64,000 nt of DNA from Dendrolimus kikuchii (GCA_019925095.2 CM034401.1:17181338-17245337); one strand, 5' to 3'. Shown: positions 1-10,830, counted from the first letter of the stretch. Made by a program: numbers and translations. The notes: generated from the letters alone by a model not told the origin.

Positions 1-560
1 GACTCTGTTCCAAATTTGGAAATTTGGTACCAGAGACACGACATACAGCAACAGCGCCACAGTATAGAATCGAATGTGTTTCGGCAAGATCTTTACTAGC
101 TCTAAAATATGGAGCTAGTAAAGAATCCAAGACCCCCATGATCAACAAGTTATGTTTGTGGGTGGGTAACCGTGGTAGACGTGGTCTACTTAATATAGGC
201 ATCATCTTATAGTCTTCAATCGCTTCTTCCAAAGCCCTCCTCATAAGCTCATTATCCTGGCTACTTACGTTACCTACCGTAGTATCATCAACTTCCACCG
301 GCGGCATCGCCGTCACCCTAGATGTTATGTTTGGGTGTTGTGGGGAACACGGAGTCTCGATGATTCTACAGGTGGTTCGTATTTCAGTGCGTAGACGATC
401 AAGTGTAGGCTCGTCCAACAGATGTCGTCGTTGGATAGCCCGCACTTGATCCGATAAGCGCTGTGCCGTGACATTGGTATCTGGCTGAAGGATCTGAAAC
501 AGAGACAACATGCGGTCACGATACGCAGTGAGGTGGATTCCTGCATCTGTTGCCTCGTAG
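1..560 (-). pseudogene. LINE fragment, possible N-terminal part of the element
   Basis: The minus strand is open for roughly 180 codons from about 560 down to the window edge, in a frame different from the neighbouring zinc-knuckle fragment. It starts within a segment reading YYEATDAGIHLTAYRDRM and has an acidic middle. I do not recognise a catalytic domain. Its direct junction with the LINE remnant at 516-920, same orientation, suggests the N-terminal region of a related element. This is inference. The fragment continues beyond the left edge. Confidence 0.4.
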
Positions 561-920
561 TACGCTCGCATGACGTTCCCAGTAGAGCAGATATTGACCA
601 TTGTCAAGAACTGGCTCGGGCTTGTATTGGTAATAAGGTACCTCCGACAAGACAAGTCCGTATTTAAGAGCAAGTTGCTGGTGGATGATCCTGGCTACAA
701 GGTTGTGCCTGTGCAAGTACTCGCTGTTAGCAAGACGAGAACAACCGGAAGTAACATGTCTGAGAGACTCACCAGGGCGGTGACACGCCCGACATATGTC
801 AAGCGTGCCGTCCTTCAGAATATACTTCCGGTAGTTGTTCGTTTTGATAACCTCGTCCATAATTGCACAGACAAACCCTTCGGTTTCACCAAATAGGTCA
901 CCGAAACGTAGCCAGTTCAC
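516..920 (-). pseudogene. LINE fragment with CCHC zinc knuckle
   Basis: Frame of about 134 residues with a cysteine/histidine motif C43-x2-C46-x8-H55-x4-C60 (CRAC...RHVTSGC). It is followed by a conserved-looking stretch (SEYLHRHNLVARIIHQQLAL) and a PYYQYKPEPVL motif. In R2/R4/Dong-type non-LTR elements a CCHC knuckle sits between the reverse transcriptase and a restriction-like endonuclease, and the order here fits. The frame breaks just after YW, before any PD-(D/E)xK endonuclease core, so the endonuclease is missing. It is joined upstream to the RT fragment at 1142-1729 through a stop and a frameshift near 917-1140. The clade assignment is tentative. Confidence 0.6.
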
Positions 921-1729
921 CGACGCTGGTAGTCCACATCAGGCCCTGTTAAAGCCTGATAGAACCTCCCATGCAGCTCCTTGCTCTTCCATACGTCCAT
1001 ACGATCAGAGGCACTCATTACCAACGGTCTCTGCCAGTTCTGTTTTGCTAGGGATAGCGGGGTGAACCCTTTGTCTACTGACACTACATCGTGATGCATA
1101 CCCGCAGTCTCGCAGACTTTGAAAAAATATTCTCTGAGATTTTACACCTCACGGTTGTGGAGGTCTTTGGTATTTAAAAACCCCCTACCTCCACACTTCC
1201 GTGGGATGTCCAGTCTCATCACAGACGAACGTGGGTGGTGCATCCGATGTGTTGTCAGTAGACAACGAACCCGTCTATCCAGGGCGTCTAATTCAGTTTG
1301 AGTCCATCTTAGTATGCCAAAGGAGTATGCTAATGCTGGCATAACCCAAGCGTTGAAGGCTCGAACCTTATTTCCACCTGAGAGAAGGCTCGTTAAGACC
1401 TTTCTCAGGCGGGAAAAGAAACGATCCTTCATCGCCTGCTTTACATCAGCATCAGGAATACCTAACGACTCTGACATACCAAGATACTTGTAGGTTTCAC
1501 CTTCAGAGAGGGTCTTGAAGGATATATTTTCAGACAGTTGTAAATTTTCTGAATTTACAACTCTCCCTCGTTGTACATGCATGACGGCACACTTATCTAC
1601 ACCGAATTCCATACTAATGGAGTTGCTAAAGCTTTCAGTAATCTTTAGCAACTGCAAAAGATCCGGTTTTTTCGATGCAAATAGTTTCACGTCATCCATG
1701 ACCACTTGGGTGGTCATTTGCCATACCAA
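917..1729 (-). pseudogene. Reverse transcriptase C-terminal half of a degraded LINE
   Basis: The minus-strand frame 1142-1729 begins at the RT active-site motif (VMDD, residues 10-13). It continues with the motif D region (MEFGVDKCAVMH) and a thumb-like tail (PALAYSFGILRWTQTELDALDRRV). Reading on through a single in-frame stop at about 1139-1141 gives another 60 codons with KSKELHGRFYQALTGPDVD. A frameshift then enters the zinc-knuckle fragment. Palm motifs A and B upstream of VMDD are absent, because the sequence past 1729 is a SINE piece. This is a dead, 5'-truncated non-LTR element, probably of the R2/R4 superfamily with a restriction-like endonuclease. Confidence 0.7.
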
Positions 1730-1732
1730 AGT

Positions 1733-1842
1733 CGAGCAAATACTCTACCACCTAGCTGTGGGTTGTTTATGTCGCCTCTTACGCACAGGCCGCCAGGCCA
1801 GCAGGCAAATTGTATTCTTTCTCCGTTCTGTTTGCACCTATG
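1733..1842 (-). repeat. SINE A, 5' part only
   Basis: Matches the 5' third of the roughly 300-bp SINE A family on the minus strand (CTACCACCT...GTTGTTTATGTCGCCTCTTACG, then TATTCTTTCTCCGTT). The 3' half is missing and the RT fragment of the LINE begins immediately beyond, so one of the two was broken by the other's insertion or by deletion. Confidence 0.65.
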
Positions 1843-2669
1843 TAAAACATGCTACCACGGGACCCGTTCTTACATCCGTTAGGAAATTGTATTCATATGT
1901 TATTCAATTGTATTTGAGTTAAAATACACGTAGTCGGGCTAGCAAAATTATACACGGTATGAGACAAGTAAGGCGATCATCTCTGTTATTCATCCATTAT
2001 ATCGCGAACCCTTCTCAATAAGTTAGACGCAGCTATCTTACCGATTAGTTATCGGGTGTGCTATTGTGAATTATGTGATACTTGGCCTCTTGAGCTGTTA
2101 GGAAAATCGAATGACATTTTAAGTGAAAGGGACTACACTGCAATATTTTTCAGCGAAGAAAGAGTCATTTATTGTTTCCCATAGATGGCTTGGTAGTCAA
2201 TAAATTTACGTAATAGATTTTGAAGCCAATTTAAAGCCAAGTGCTTATTTTATCGTCACATTACTGTTAAGTCTCGATTGCATTTGGAGCATCCGATTCG
2301 AAGCCTGGGGTCTAATTTCCTACTTTTTCCACTTCGCGTGGTCTTCAATATTCCCTATGGTTGGACGATTGGAATGCATATTCCTCGTGACGTCAAGGCA
2401 GCATTATTAGGGATTATCTTTTATAGCATGACCTACAGGAGGTGGCACGTGTAAACCATTATTCTTTATTATTATTATAAATAGCCGATTCCCGATAAAT
2501 GTAGCTTTAGCAGCGTAGGCCGGACACGTTGTGTGTATATTTATTTCAATAGAAATACAGAAAAAACAGCGGTAACATAAACTATTCTATAAAGTTTAAT
2601 AAGTTTTCTGTGGTTCTGTAGTCATATAGAAAACAGTGGACGTTTTCACCTGTTTGTACGTGGACTTTT
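1843..2669. other. Unassigned AT-rich sequence
   Basis: No convincing coding exon, RNA gene or recognisable repeat was found on either strand. The missing 5' exons of the dpr gene were specifically looked for here (a Cys-containing Ig1 strand with a GT donor) and not seen. Confidence 0.4.
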
Positions 2670-2987
2670 TTTAATTTTTTTATTGCAGGAGTTCAGCAGG
2701 CAGGTAGACGGTCCACTTGATGGAAAGCGGTTACCATCGCCTATGGACATTTGCAAGACCAAAGGTGCTATAAAGGCGCTGCTGCTCTCTTAAGGGAGAC
2801 TGGAACCTGGTCACTAATACCGGAACACAACTCAAGGTTGTTATGGCGACATACTTTAGACCAGGGGTGGTAGCCATCCAGTCGGGCAAATGCCCTACCA
2901 CCTGGTTGTGGGCTGTTTTGCCGCCTCTTATGACAGGCTGCCCGGGCGCAGGGAATTGTATTTTTTCTCCGTTCCTGCACGGATAAT
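2670..2987 (-). repeat. SINE A, near full length
   Basis: Nearly complete minus-strand copy. The T-rich start (about 2665-2683) is the complement of the A-rich tail, followed by the 3' module GTTACCATCGCCTATGGACA and ending at the conserved 5' terminus CGTTCCTGCACGGATA. It lies upstream of the first dpr exon detected. Confidence 0.85.
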
Positions 2988-3149
2988 ATTTAAGATAAGC
3001 ACTGACTGTCAGACACTTGACATTATCGTTATATTTTACCTAATTTAAATAACATATTATTTATAAATTATAACCTGTTTTACTATGATGTGTAAGCTTG
3101 AATTTAGAACAACTTTTTGGTAGTTTATGCATGAAACAGTATAAAATTT

Positions 3150-3300
3150 ACTTTCTTTCACCTTCTGCTAACTATTTGGGGTCGGCACAATATGTTATTT
3201 CCTTCCATACTCCCCTATTCTGTCATACGTCCTCTGTCACCCCACAAACTATCATGTTATCCTTCACACAATCCATCCACAGAGTACATTGCATATATAA
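3150..3300. repeat. Possible dispersed repeat, LINE-associated
   Basis: GGGGTCGGCACAATATG followed by a pyrimidine-rich stretch and CCTTCACACAATCCATCCA resembles a dispersed segment I associate with lepidopteran LINE 3' regions. No second copy is visible in this window, so the call rests on recall and is weak. Confidence 0.3.
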
Positions 3301-3436
3301 AGAAATCTATCCTAATTGGTTTTAGATCTAAGGATCTGACTTGTCGGCCACCTATACCATGATCACGGCTACTCTTAAAAATAAATCTTTAAAGCAGTTT
3401 GAATTCTTATTCCTAATCTGTTTAAAAATCATTCAG

Positions 3437-3647
3437 GTATCATGGGTACGTCACAGAGATATCCACCTGCTGACCGTGGGTCGGTATACGTACACGTCAG
3501 ACCAGCGGTTCGAAGCCCAGCACAAGCCACGCTCCGAGGAGTGGGCACTGAGGATCCGTAGCCCGCAGCGCAGGGACTCGGGCCAGTACGAGTGCCAGAT
3601 ATCCACCACACCACCAATCGGTCACGCAGTCTATTTAAACATTGTCG
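3437..3647 (+). CDS. Dpr-like Ig1 distal-half exon
   Basis: Seventy complete codons plus one base. The acceptor is ATTCAG at 3431-3436 and the donor GTGAGT at 3648-3653, giving a phase-1 downstream boundary. The translation starts VSWVRHRDIHLLTVGRYTYT and carries the canonical Ig motif D-S-G-x-Y-x-C (RDSGQYECQIS) before ending YLNIV. RHRD(I/L)H(L/I)LTVGRYTYTSDQRF is a hallmark of the Dpr family. The upstream exon with the first Ig1 cysteine was not found. A bare Ig-superfamily alternative is unlikely given the long Dpr-specific stretch. Confidence 0.92.
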
Positions 3648-4097
3648 GTGAGTATAATGAAATATACAAATTTTGGGTTCGACCCTGGGTGTTCTAAGGT
3701 TCTCGGAATTGAGTAATTGGTGGACTGGAACCTTTATGTGAGCTTTAATTTGATGTCACTATATACATAATATTCACCACAAAATAAGTATAGTAACAAT
3801 GTATTTACCCCCGGAAGATTCACTTAATTGTATAATGCAAACTATCCCATCCCCCGTCTATCTGTAAACTACATAAATAACAAAACTTGAAAAAAAAATT
3901 TTAAATGGACAAAATTTATTGAGTTTATCCGTGAAAGCGTAACAGAGAGACAGACAGTTGCTTTTGCATTTATAATATTAATAGGGATTTATGTATGGTT
4001 ATGCGTCCCCAGTATAAAGTGGACTGGTGTATAATCGCGGCCTAGGCTGGTTCTCTCCTGACAGAGCAAGACTTGTTAGGCTGTAACAAAATATACT
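3648..4097. other. Intron 1 start, unassigned
   Basis: AT-rich intron sequence after the exon donor. Apart from an A-run near 3890-3900, nothing recognisable was seen. Confidence 0.45.
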
Positions 4098-4240
4098 TTT
4101 TATTGCGAAACTGGCAAAGCATGCAGACGGCCCATTTATTGACACGTGGTTACCGTCGCCTATAGACGTTTGCAACACCAAGAGCGAAGCCAACGCGTTG
4201 CCAGTCTTTAGGATTGGATAGTGAAGACGGGATAGACAAT
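4098..4240 (-). repeat. LINE 3'-end fragment
   Basis: TTTTTATTGCG start, then GTTACCGTCGCCTATAGACG, GCAACACCAAGAGCGAAGCC and a CGTTGCCAGTCTTTAGG segment. The end of the module (gene-proximal GCGTTGCC..CTTT) matches the LINE tail at 44890-45000 rather than SINE A, so this looks like a 5'-truncated LINE end. Confidence 0.6.
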
Positions 4241-4257
4241 ATATCTATATATCTTTC

Positions 4258-4560
4258 TCCGGGCAGGAACGGAGAAAGAATATAATTTTCTGAGACCGGG
4301 CGGCCTGTTGTAAGAGGCGACAAAAGAACCCACAGCCAGGTGGTAGAGCATTTGCCCGTCTGGATGGCTACCTCCCCTGGTCGAGAGTATGCTGCCATAG
4401 CAACTTTGAGTTAAGTTCCGGCATTAGTGGCCAGGTTCCAGTTTCCCATTAGAGTGCAGTAGCGCCTTTGTAACATCTTTGGTGCTGCGAATGTCCATGG
4501 GCGATGATCACCGCATTTCACCCGTGGACCGTCTGCCCGTCTGCTGAACTCATGCAATAC
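4258..4560 (+). repeat. SINE A, divergent
   Basis: Plus-strand copy from GGGCAGGAACGGAGAAAGAA through CTCATGCAATACAG. It is diverged from the family consensus and lacks a long A tail. It lies head to head with the LINE end at 4098-4240. Confidence 0.8.
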
Positions 4561-5636
4561 AGTACACCAAAAACAAGGACACGTTTTTCTTCTATACTTT
4601 TTTTTAACCTTTGAATCCTTATTAACAAAGCTGTTAAAGAACTTTTCATTCTGGCAAAATGCAATCTATGAAGGTTTGCTTTTAATATTGAGAAAGTTCT
4701 ATTTACTCTCTTGAGACGTGTGTAAAGCAAACAAGCTTTAAGTTATTTGCGAATAGAAGTTCAACAAAGATCAAGTTACAAAGCTTATCTAGAAGTTTGG
4801 GCCAAAAACTTGCTAAAGAAAAAGTTAAATAGCCCTCTTCATAGGCTAATGTTTACGCGCTTTGTGGTTCTCTTAACGTATAGGCACTTATCATGTATGC
4901 CTCTACATACAGAGTTAATTTAATAAAGAATATTTGCTAACACATTAGAATGGGTTTGCTTTGTGACTTTTCGTTACGTTACGACGTTACGAAAAATCTG
5001 TAATACTGTATTCTTATGATCGTGACAGCTTAGCGCTTTGAGGAACGGGGGCCCAAATCTGCTATTTCAATATCACGCCGTGTGAAGATTGCGATAGTAT
5101 CCAAAAATCCGTATTTTCCTAAATCCAGTCCTCGAAATCATCGCGGTGGTATAATAGTAGAAAAAACTGGAATTACCAATAGCATAAATGGCGTTATCCA
5201 AAATGAATATTGAAAAATATCAAAATTTTAAACATTTATTTCGCGAGTTTTTCCTTATAAAGATACAGTAGCGTGCCGTGGGCACTCTATTAGAATTAAT
5301 AGAATATCGAAATCAGACATAACTACGATTGAGATACTAGTGTGCGGCGGTTTTGACGAGATAGTAATAACAGAATTGGGCCCCTGGACGACTTGATCAA
5401 AGCCATTGTTGCGAGTGGAGGCGTGATCACACATATACAAGTTCTCATTGGCAAGAAAGAGGGGCCGGGCACCCCCGTTTGTAATTTGGCTATAATACTA
5501 AGACCATACAAGAGTGCATTTGACTCTCGAGCAAGACAGATTGTACAATTTTTAAACCGCATCTTATGCATGATTGCTATTATTACATACCTACTGTTAC
5601 GACTCTGGTCCCGACAAAAACAAAATACACCTGCAT
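4561..5636. other. Intron 1, unassigned
   Basis: No feature supported. Open frames at 5255-5440 and 5323-5773 overlap on both strands, have no family match that I recognise and show no splice-consistent limits. Confidence 0.4.
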
Positions 5637-5999
5637 ATCTGAAACAAAGCACATTTATTACTCGTCGGCATTTGAACTTATATATAACATTTAAATTATT
5701 TTATGGTCGTCTTCTTTTGTTTACTTTGTGTTTTAAATGCGTGATTAGAAAAGAGACCATTGTTGTATTGTAATCTTTTATGGCAGTCATTAGCCAGGTG
5801 TGTCGGATTAAGATACGGCAACATTGCAGTTGCGCAGTATAGAATGATGACCTGATGGAGGGGGCAGTCAGTCGAACGATAGCCACGAGCGAAGCAAAAC
5901 GTGTGTACTACAATCGGCAATCTCGTAGTGACGGAATTTGCGCGTTTTATTGAATTACGACCTTCTGCATTACGTTTGGACTTGTTGTGTTCGGTTATA
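5637..5999 (+). repeat. Repeat family G, left part (split by mariner)
   Basis: Shares GGCATTTGAACT, CGTCTTCTTTTGTTTACTTT, AATCTTTTATGGCAGTCATTAG and TCCAAACG-type blocks with the inverted copy at 8385-8808 and the partial copy at 63837-64000. It continues at 7289-7395 after an inserted mariner. The class is unknown and no terminal inverted repeat was identified. Confidence 0.75.
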
Positions 6000-7288
6000 T
6001 TAGATTGGGGAAAAAGTATCTTCGCATTTTATATAAAAATTCAAAAGGTTTTTTTATAAAGTTTATTTACATTTGACTAAAGTATGTAGGTGTCATTTTG
6101 TTGGATAACTTTATGCCATCTTGTAGGTAGGGACTTGATCCCATTGCTATAAAAAATTTTGGGGCTTCTGATCAAAAAACTGCGACAACTGGTTTTGGCA
6201 GTCCTCTCGTGATGTTAACCTGACACTGCCTAAGGAATCCTGCAGAGACCGAAACAGGTGAAAATCTGAAGGTGCAAGGTCAGGACTATACGGCGGATGC
6301 ATTAACACCTCCCAGATAAACTCTCGTAATTTTTGCTGAGTGGCTAAAGATGTGTGAGGTCTAGCGTTATCATGGTGAATAACCACACCCCTTCTGTTGA
6401 TTAATTCCGGCCGCTTTTTCTCAACTTTTTGCTTTAATGTCGTCAGTTGTTAGCAGTACAGTTCAGAATCGATGGTCCTGCCTGGCGCTAACAGCTCATA
6501 ATGAATAATGCCCTTCCAATCCCACCATACACACAGCATCACCTTGTTGCGAGTTAACCCGGGTTTCGCCACAGTCTGTGAATCCTGACCGGCCTTTGAC
6601 CACGATCTTTTTCGCACGTTCTTGTCGTACGTGATCCACTTTTCATCACCAGTTATCAGCTTCTTCAAAAATGGTTCGGTTTCACTACGTCGTAATAAAG
6701 AATCACAAATGAGTACACGGTTCATTGGGTTTCTTTCAGTGAGCTCATGAGGCACCCAAATATCGGGCTTTTTTGTGTACCTAGCTTTTTTCAAATGCGC
6801 TAAAACCGTTTTCTGGTCAATTCCCAGTTCTCCAGCTACATCGTAACTACTAATATGCGGATCTTGCTCCAGTTTTTCAAAAATGGCATCAATTTTGTCC
6901 GTAACAGGGCGAACAGAGCGACGTGCATCTTTGATATCAAAATTTCCGGATTGAAAACGCTTAAACCAAATTTGCGCTACTCTCACAGATACTGCATTAG
7001 GTCCATAATGCACATTACAGTTTTTTTTCGCAACTTGTGTTGCATTTTTACCTTTTTTGTAGTAAAATTTTAAAATATATTGAATTTCTTCATTAGATTA
7101 ACTCATTTTAACAATAAGGAAAACAAATGAAAATCACACATTTTCCTAATTTGAATTTGGAATTGACTTCTTTAAAATTAAAACTATTTAATGATACCAA
7201 AACCATCCAGATACAAATGGTATAGCCAAAGAGATCTTATTACAAGTTAATACATACTATATGCGAAAAGGCCTTATCCCCAACCTAT
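6000..7288 (-). mobile_element. mariner transposon (inactive)
   Basis: A 1289-bp element with terminal inverted repeats of about 30 bp: TTAGATTGGGGAAAAAGTAT at the left, and the reverse complement of the right end reading ATAGGTTGGGGATAAGGCC. Both end in a TTCGCAT block. It is flanked by TA duplications at 5998-5999 and 7289-7290. The size, TIRs and TA target are those of a mariner. The sister family-G copy at 8385-8808 shows the uninterrupted site. Confidence 0.9.
6077..7106 (-). pseudogene. mariner transposase, D,D34D, with stops and a frameshift
   Basis: Reads from ATG at 7106 with an in-frame TAA at codon 3. It continues through NEEIQYILKFYYKKGKNATQ, the helix-turn-helix region (WFKRFQSGNFDIKDARRSVR) and the WVPHEL linker. 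The catalytic aspartates are ITGDEKW, HHDNARPH and LAPSDFHLF, with exactly 34 residues between the second and third. Damage: the codon-3 stop, a TAA after DSELYC near 6449, and a frameshift near 6155 after which the C-terminus (SLPTRWHKVIQQN) resumes. All three catalytic aspartates survive, so inactivation looks recent. Confidence 0.92.
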
Positions 7289-7395
7289 TATTTTTACCTG
7301 TGTTATACGTGTTTGTATAGTTCTAATAAACTCTATAGTAATTCTAACGGCATTTAATTTGAGTCTCACGACTCGTAACACTACTGTTGCATGTG
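7289..7395 (+). repeat. Repeat family G, right part
   Basis: ACCTGTGTTATACGTGTTTG and TAGTTCTAATAAACTCTATAG match, in inverted orientation, 8400-8470. Together with 5637-5999 this completes the G copy interrupted by the mariner. Confidence 0.75.
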
Positions 7396-7507
7396 TATGA
7401 AAACCGTTAATCCGCCTTAGACAAGCGTGAAGGGCATATAGTCCCCTTCCTTTCCTTGAAATGAGGAGAAACGAGAACAATAATGGAACGTTTATAGACT
7501 AATATTA

Positions 7508-7846
7508 TACATACATACATAACTTTACGCCAGTTCCCTTGCGGGGTAGGCACGAACAACAGAGCGCCATTCAGGCTTATTCTTACACACCTCACTTGCT
7601 TCTTTGACATTCATAACTCTTGTCAAGCACGCTCGTCTGTTCTTAAGGTTCCTGACATCACCTTCTGCTAGTACACGATCAATTTGATCATGGAAGGTGT
7701 GTCGTGGCCTTCCACGACTTCTGCATCCATCCACTTTTGCATTGTATATCTGTTTAGTCTTTCTTTCATCATGCATTCTTTCCACATGCCCGAACCACCG
7801 GAGCATTCCTTTCCTTACCTTCACCCCGACACTTTCTTACAGACTA
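7508..7846 (-). repeat. APE-type LINE, 5'-truncated end
   Basis: The last 99 codons of the LINE that is full-length at 57531-60738 (MLRWFGHVERMHDERKTKQ ... YPARELA) are preceded on the plus strand by the (ACAT)n 3' tail. Only the C-terminal domain is left. Truncation at the 5' side is the usual result of aborted target-primed reverse transcription. Confidence 0.85.
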
Positions 7847-7965
7847 ATATTATGTAGGGTTAAAACTGTAGACTGGTTGAATTTTCATATTAAATTCACA
7901 TTCTCAAACCTATACATTCGTAATGCCCCATGTAGGAATAAACTTATTATTAATTAGAATTTAAA

Positions 7966-8186
7966 TCCTACTAATATTATAAACGCGAAAGTTTGTAAGA
8001 ATGTATGGATGTATGTTTGTTATTCTTTCACGCAAAAACTACTGCATGAATTTTGATGAAACTACAATAATATATCTTACACATCAGAATAACACATAGC
8101 CTATATTTTATAAAGATATAGTGTGAATGATTATTATTAGCACAAGTCTCCATCACCACGCGGGTGAAATTGCAGAGCGCAGCTAG
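7966..8186 (+). mobile_element. Non-autonomous Helitron (short)
   Basis: Starts TCCTACTAATATTATAAACG and ends CGCAGCTAG, the 5'-TC and 3'-CTRR termini of Helitrons. The preceding base is A. The internal CACGCAAAAACTACTG and AGATATAGTGTGAAT blocks are shared with the copy at 37443-37661. Confidence 0.8.
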
Positions 8187-8384
8187 CTGAAATATCAATT
8201 TTACAGTGGAAACTTTATACATGCGCGTTTATTTTAGATGATTTTTACCTGAACTCTGTTTACACTTCTAATATTTCATCATGGTGCGCACGTCGCGGTC
8301 TACCGTCACAACTCTGTCATTCACAGGGTTATCGTATACCTGTTTGTATCTACCTGTCATTCACTCTACATATTTTTTTATATT

Positions 8385-8808
8385 GTTACAAGTTGCATGA
8401 ATCGAATTAAAATGCCGTTGGAATTATTATAGAGTTTATTAGAACTATACAAACACGTATAACACAGGTACTAATATAACTGAACACAACCAGTCCAAAC
8501 GTTATGCACGATTTAAAAACCCGTGCAAAGTCCGTCACTAAATAGCGACCGAATGTACACAAGTCTTGCTCCGCTTGTGGTTATCGCTCGACTGCCTCGT
8601 CCATCAATCGAGGCATTGCTTTATACTGCACGGATGCAATATATCCACTCGGCCGCGTGACCAAATTTCCTAGAATCACAGCTGGCTAATGACTGCCATA
8701 AAAGATTACAATATACCATGGACTGTTTTTATAATTACAAATTTTAAACACAAAGTAAACAAAAGAAGTCCAAATGCCGAAAAGGTAATAAAATGTGTTT
8801 CTACAGGG
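8385..8808 (-). repeat. Repeat family G, intact comparison copy
   Basis: Reverse-complement copy of the family at 5637-5999 plus 7289-7395. It reads straight through the position where the mariner sits in the other copy. Shared blocks: AACACAACCAGTCCAAACGT, TCCATCAATCGAGGC, CTGGCTAATGACTGCCATAA and AAAAGAAGTCCAAATGCC. Confidence 0.8.
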
Positions 8809-9229
8809 CTGCAGGTGTGAATTTACCTTTGTTGGCACCTCGATCGTAATAATATTCTAATGTTTTAATTTTTTGAATTGATTTTGAAAATTGGTACTAT
8901 TATGATAATACAATGAAACATTTATCGGGGCTATCGAACATTCTTTTACGAAAGACCTTTTCAGACAGTTTCTCGCGTCATCTTAAAAAATGCTCAGTAA
9001 AATGTGACCATTTTCAAAGCTTTTCCTTGAAAGGAAAAAGTCCTTCCTTTATAGTAACATCCGTCCGATGTCTTTCAGAGAAGTTAGTTATTTCGTCCCT
9101 TCACCTAATGAACTAATTTGTAGCAAGTTTTAGGAAAAAGCTACTTTATTTATTTGTACACTGTGTTGACTGAAATTTATTTCAAGCTGTATATTTAATG
9201 CTCCTGTTCCTGCGCATTATCGTTAGTGA
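8809..9229. other. Intron 1, unassigned
   Basis: Nothing recognisable. The 67-codon frame at 8913-9116 has no motif or splice context that supports it. Confidence 0.4.
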
Positions 9230-9345
9230 TTTTTCTATTGCGGAGTTGGCAGAGAGGTAAACGGGCCAGCTGATGGAAAGTGGTAACCGTCGCCTGTAGA
9301 TGCTTGCATCATAAAGAGCGAAGCCAATACGTTGCGTGGGGGCGG
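9230..9345 (-). repeat. LINE 3'-end fragment
   Basis: TTGCGGAGTTGGCAGAGAGG, GTAACCGTCGCCTGTAGATG and GAGCGAAGCCAATACGTTGC match the LINE 3' module seen at 4098-4240 and 44890-45000. Confidence 0.6.
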
Positions 9346-9443
9346 AGAGACTTCTTTGCTCTGTGTATAGAATAATATCAAGATAAAATATAACATAAAA
9401 TTATGTTTTAAAGAACTTAATATATTTATAATAATATAAAAAA

Positions 9444-9958
9444 CTAGGCTATGCCGGCGACTTCGTCTACGCCTGATCTGAAATTCCCACGAGATTCCCG
9501 GGACACAAATTACTACAGAATTTAAAATGAATGTAATTTATCATTTTAGTGAAAACTGTGTCGGAATAAGGTAATTTTTAGACACCCGAACAACTACAAA
9601 CCGCTCCCGGAAAAAATCCCGTGGTACTTCTGGGATAAAAATATCACACAGCGTATTACATAAAATTTGCTATCGATCGATGAAAAAAATCACATTGAAA
9701 TTCGTTTTTCTTATCTGGCCATTTTGAATTATTCCCAGAAGAGATAAAAAGCAGATTTTAAGTCTAAAAATTAGCCGTCGATTAGCAAAAAACCATATCG
9801 AAATCAGCCCAGTAGTTTTTACGTGAATCCTGAACAGACAAGAAATCTAAATAAAATTGCTTTGTGTTCTCCATCGTTTATATAGTTTATTCTAGTTGTT
9901 TTTTTTTTCTAATGACTTCAGTGTACAGACATGGCGTTTTTAGAATGTTATAATATTA
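9444..9958 (-). mobile_element. Helitron-like family B
   Basis: Inverted relative to the copy at 38809-39334. Shared blocks include ACATAAAATTTGCTATCGAT, CACATTGAAATTC and TGTACAGACATGG. The 3' end is the CTAG at 9444-9447. The 5' end abuts the next Helitron at 9959. Confidence 0.75.
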
Positions 9959-10149
9959 TCTATACTAATATTATAAAGAGGTAAAGTTTGTGAGTTTGTG
10001 ACGTTGTAGGGGGTAATCTCTGGATCTACTAAACCGATTTAAAAAATTCTTTTACTGTTGGAAAGCTACGTTAACAGGGAGTGTCACAGGCTATATAACA
10101 CGACGCTATATACCACGCGAGCGGGACAGAAACCGCGCCGGGCTGCTAG
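9959..10149 (+). mobile_element. Non-autonomous Helitron (short)
   Basis: TCTATACTAATATTATAAAG start preceded by A. It ends CGGGCTGCTAG followed by T at 10150, as expected for insertion between A and T. The interior resembles the Helitrons at 22208-22447 and 25236-25464 (AAAAATTCTTTTACTGTTGG). Confidence 0.8.
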
Positions 10150-10332
10150 TAGATACATACATTTCTTAATTTAAACAGGCTAAAAATATATTAAATTGTA
10201 GAGATGTCGAAAAGCGAAGGAACTATCTTTATTGTACTTTGACTTTTCGAGAAAAATATAAAACCTTGTTTATTTATTTAAATAAATCACAGAACCCAAC
10301 AAAGCAGTTAAACAACTCCAAATTGTCCACAG

Positions 10333-10460
10333 AACCGGAGACGGAAATACTGGGCGGTCCGGACTTGTTCATTTACGCCGGATCCACGATAAACCTGACG
10401 TGTATCGTGCGGCATACGCCGGAGCCGCCCAACACTATCAACTGGACCCATAGGGGCAAG
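10333..10460 (+). CDS. Dpr-like Ig2 first-half exon
   Basis: Acceptor CCACAG at 10327-10332, donor GTGAGG at 10461. The first two bases complete a GAA codon with the last base of the previous exon, giving IVEPETEILGGPD across the junction. The exon carries the Ig2 B-strand cysteine (INLTCIV), the core tryptophan (INWTHRGK) and two potential N-glycosylation sequons (NLT, NWT). It ends in phase 0 after GGC AAG. The EPETEI..GPDL..(Y/N).GS.INLTC pattern is typical of Dpr proteins. Upstream in-frame sequence to 10239 is intronic read-through. Confidence 0.92.
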
Positions 10461-10735
10461 GTGAGGTTTAATATTCATGCTGTTTACTCGGTTGCTTGAA
10501 TGAGGTTGACTTATTATGTACCTGTTGTTCCAAGAATTATTATTATAGTATGCTAGGAGGTATATTTATTGAAGTGCTAAGTAGGAATATTGTAATGAAA
10601 ATTAAAATTAATGTATTTATTTTAAAATGGAATCTTACAGTTTACTTATTGACAGTCATGCGTTTACCACCGGTTTCATGTCAATTTTAGTTACTGTTAA
10701 AGAAGATCCGGGTAGAAGTTGTACTCGCGTCTTAA

Positions 10736-10830
10736 AAGTCGTGGTAGCTTTGTGGCTAACGTAATCCAGTCTCAGACCAATGATGTGGGTTTGAATTTGG
10801 CCGGGATGCATTCAGGGCTCAGACACTATT
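10736..10830 (+). repeat. tRNA-derived SINE, head fragment
   Basis: GTCGTGGTAGCTTTGTGGCT resembles a pol III A box and TGGGTTTGAATTTGG a decayed B box, in the same order as in the SINEs at 16040-16342 and 61692-61979. Only the head is present. Confidence 0.55.

Noticed and set aside
10239..10332. N-terminal extension of the Ig2 exon (frame starting MTFREKYKTL).
   Set aside because: It lies upstream of a good acceptor, and the Dpr reading frame joins precisely at 10333 with the previous exon's phase.
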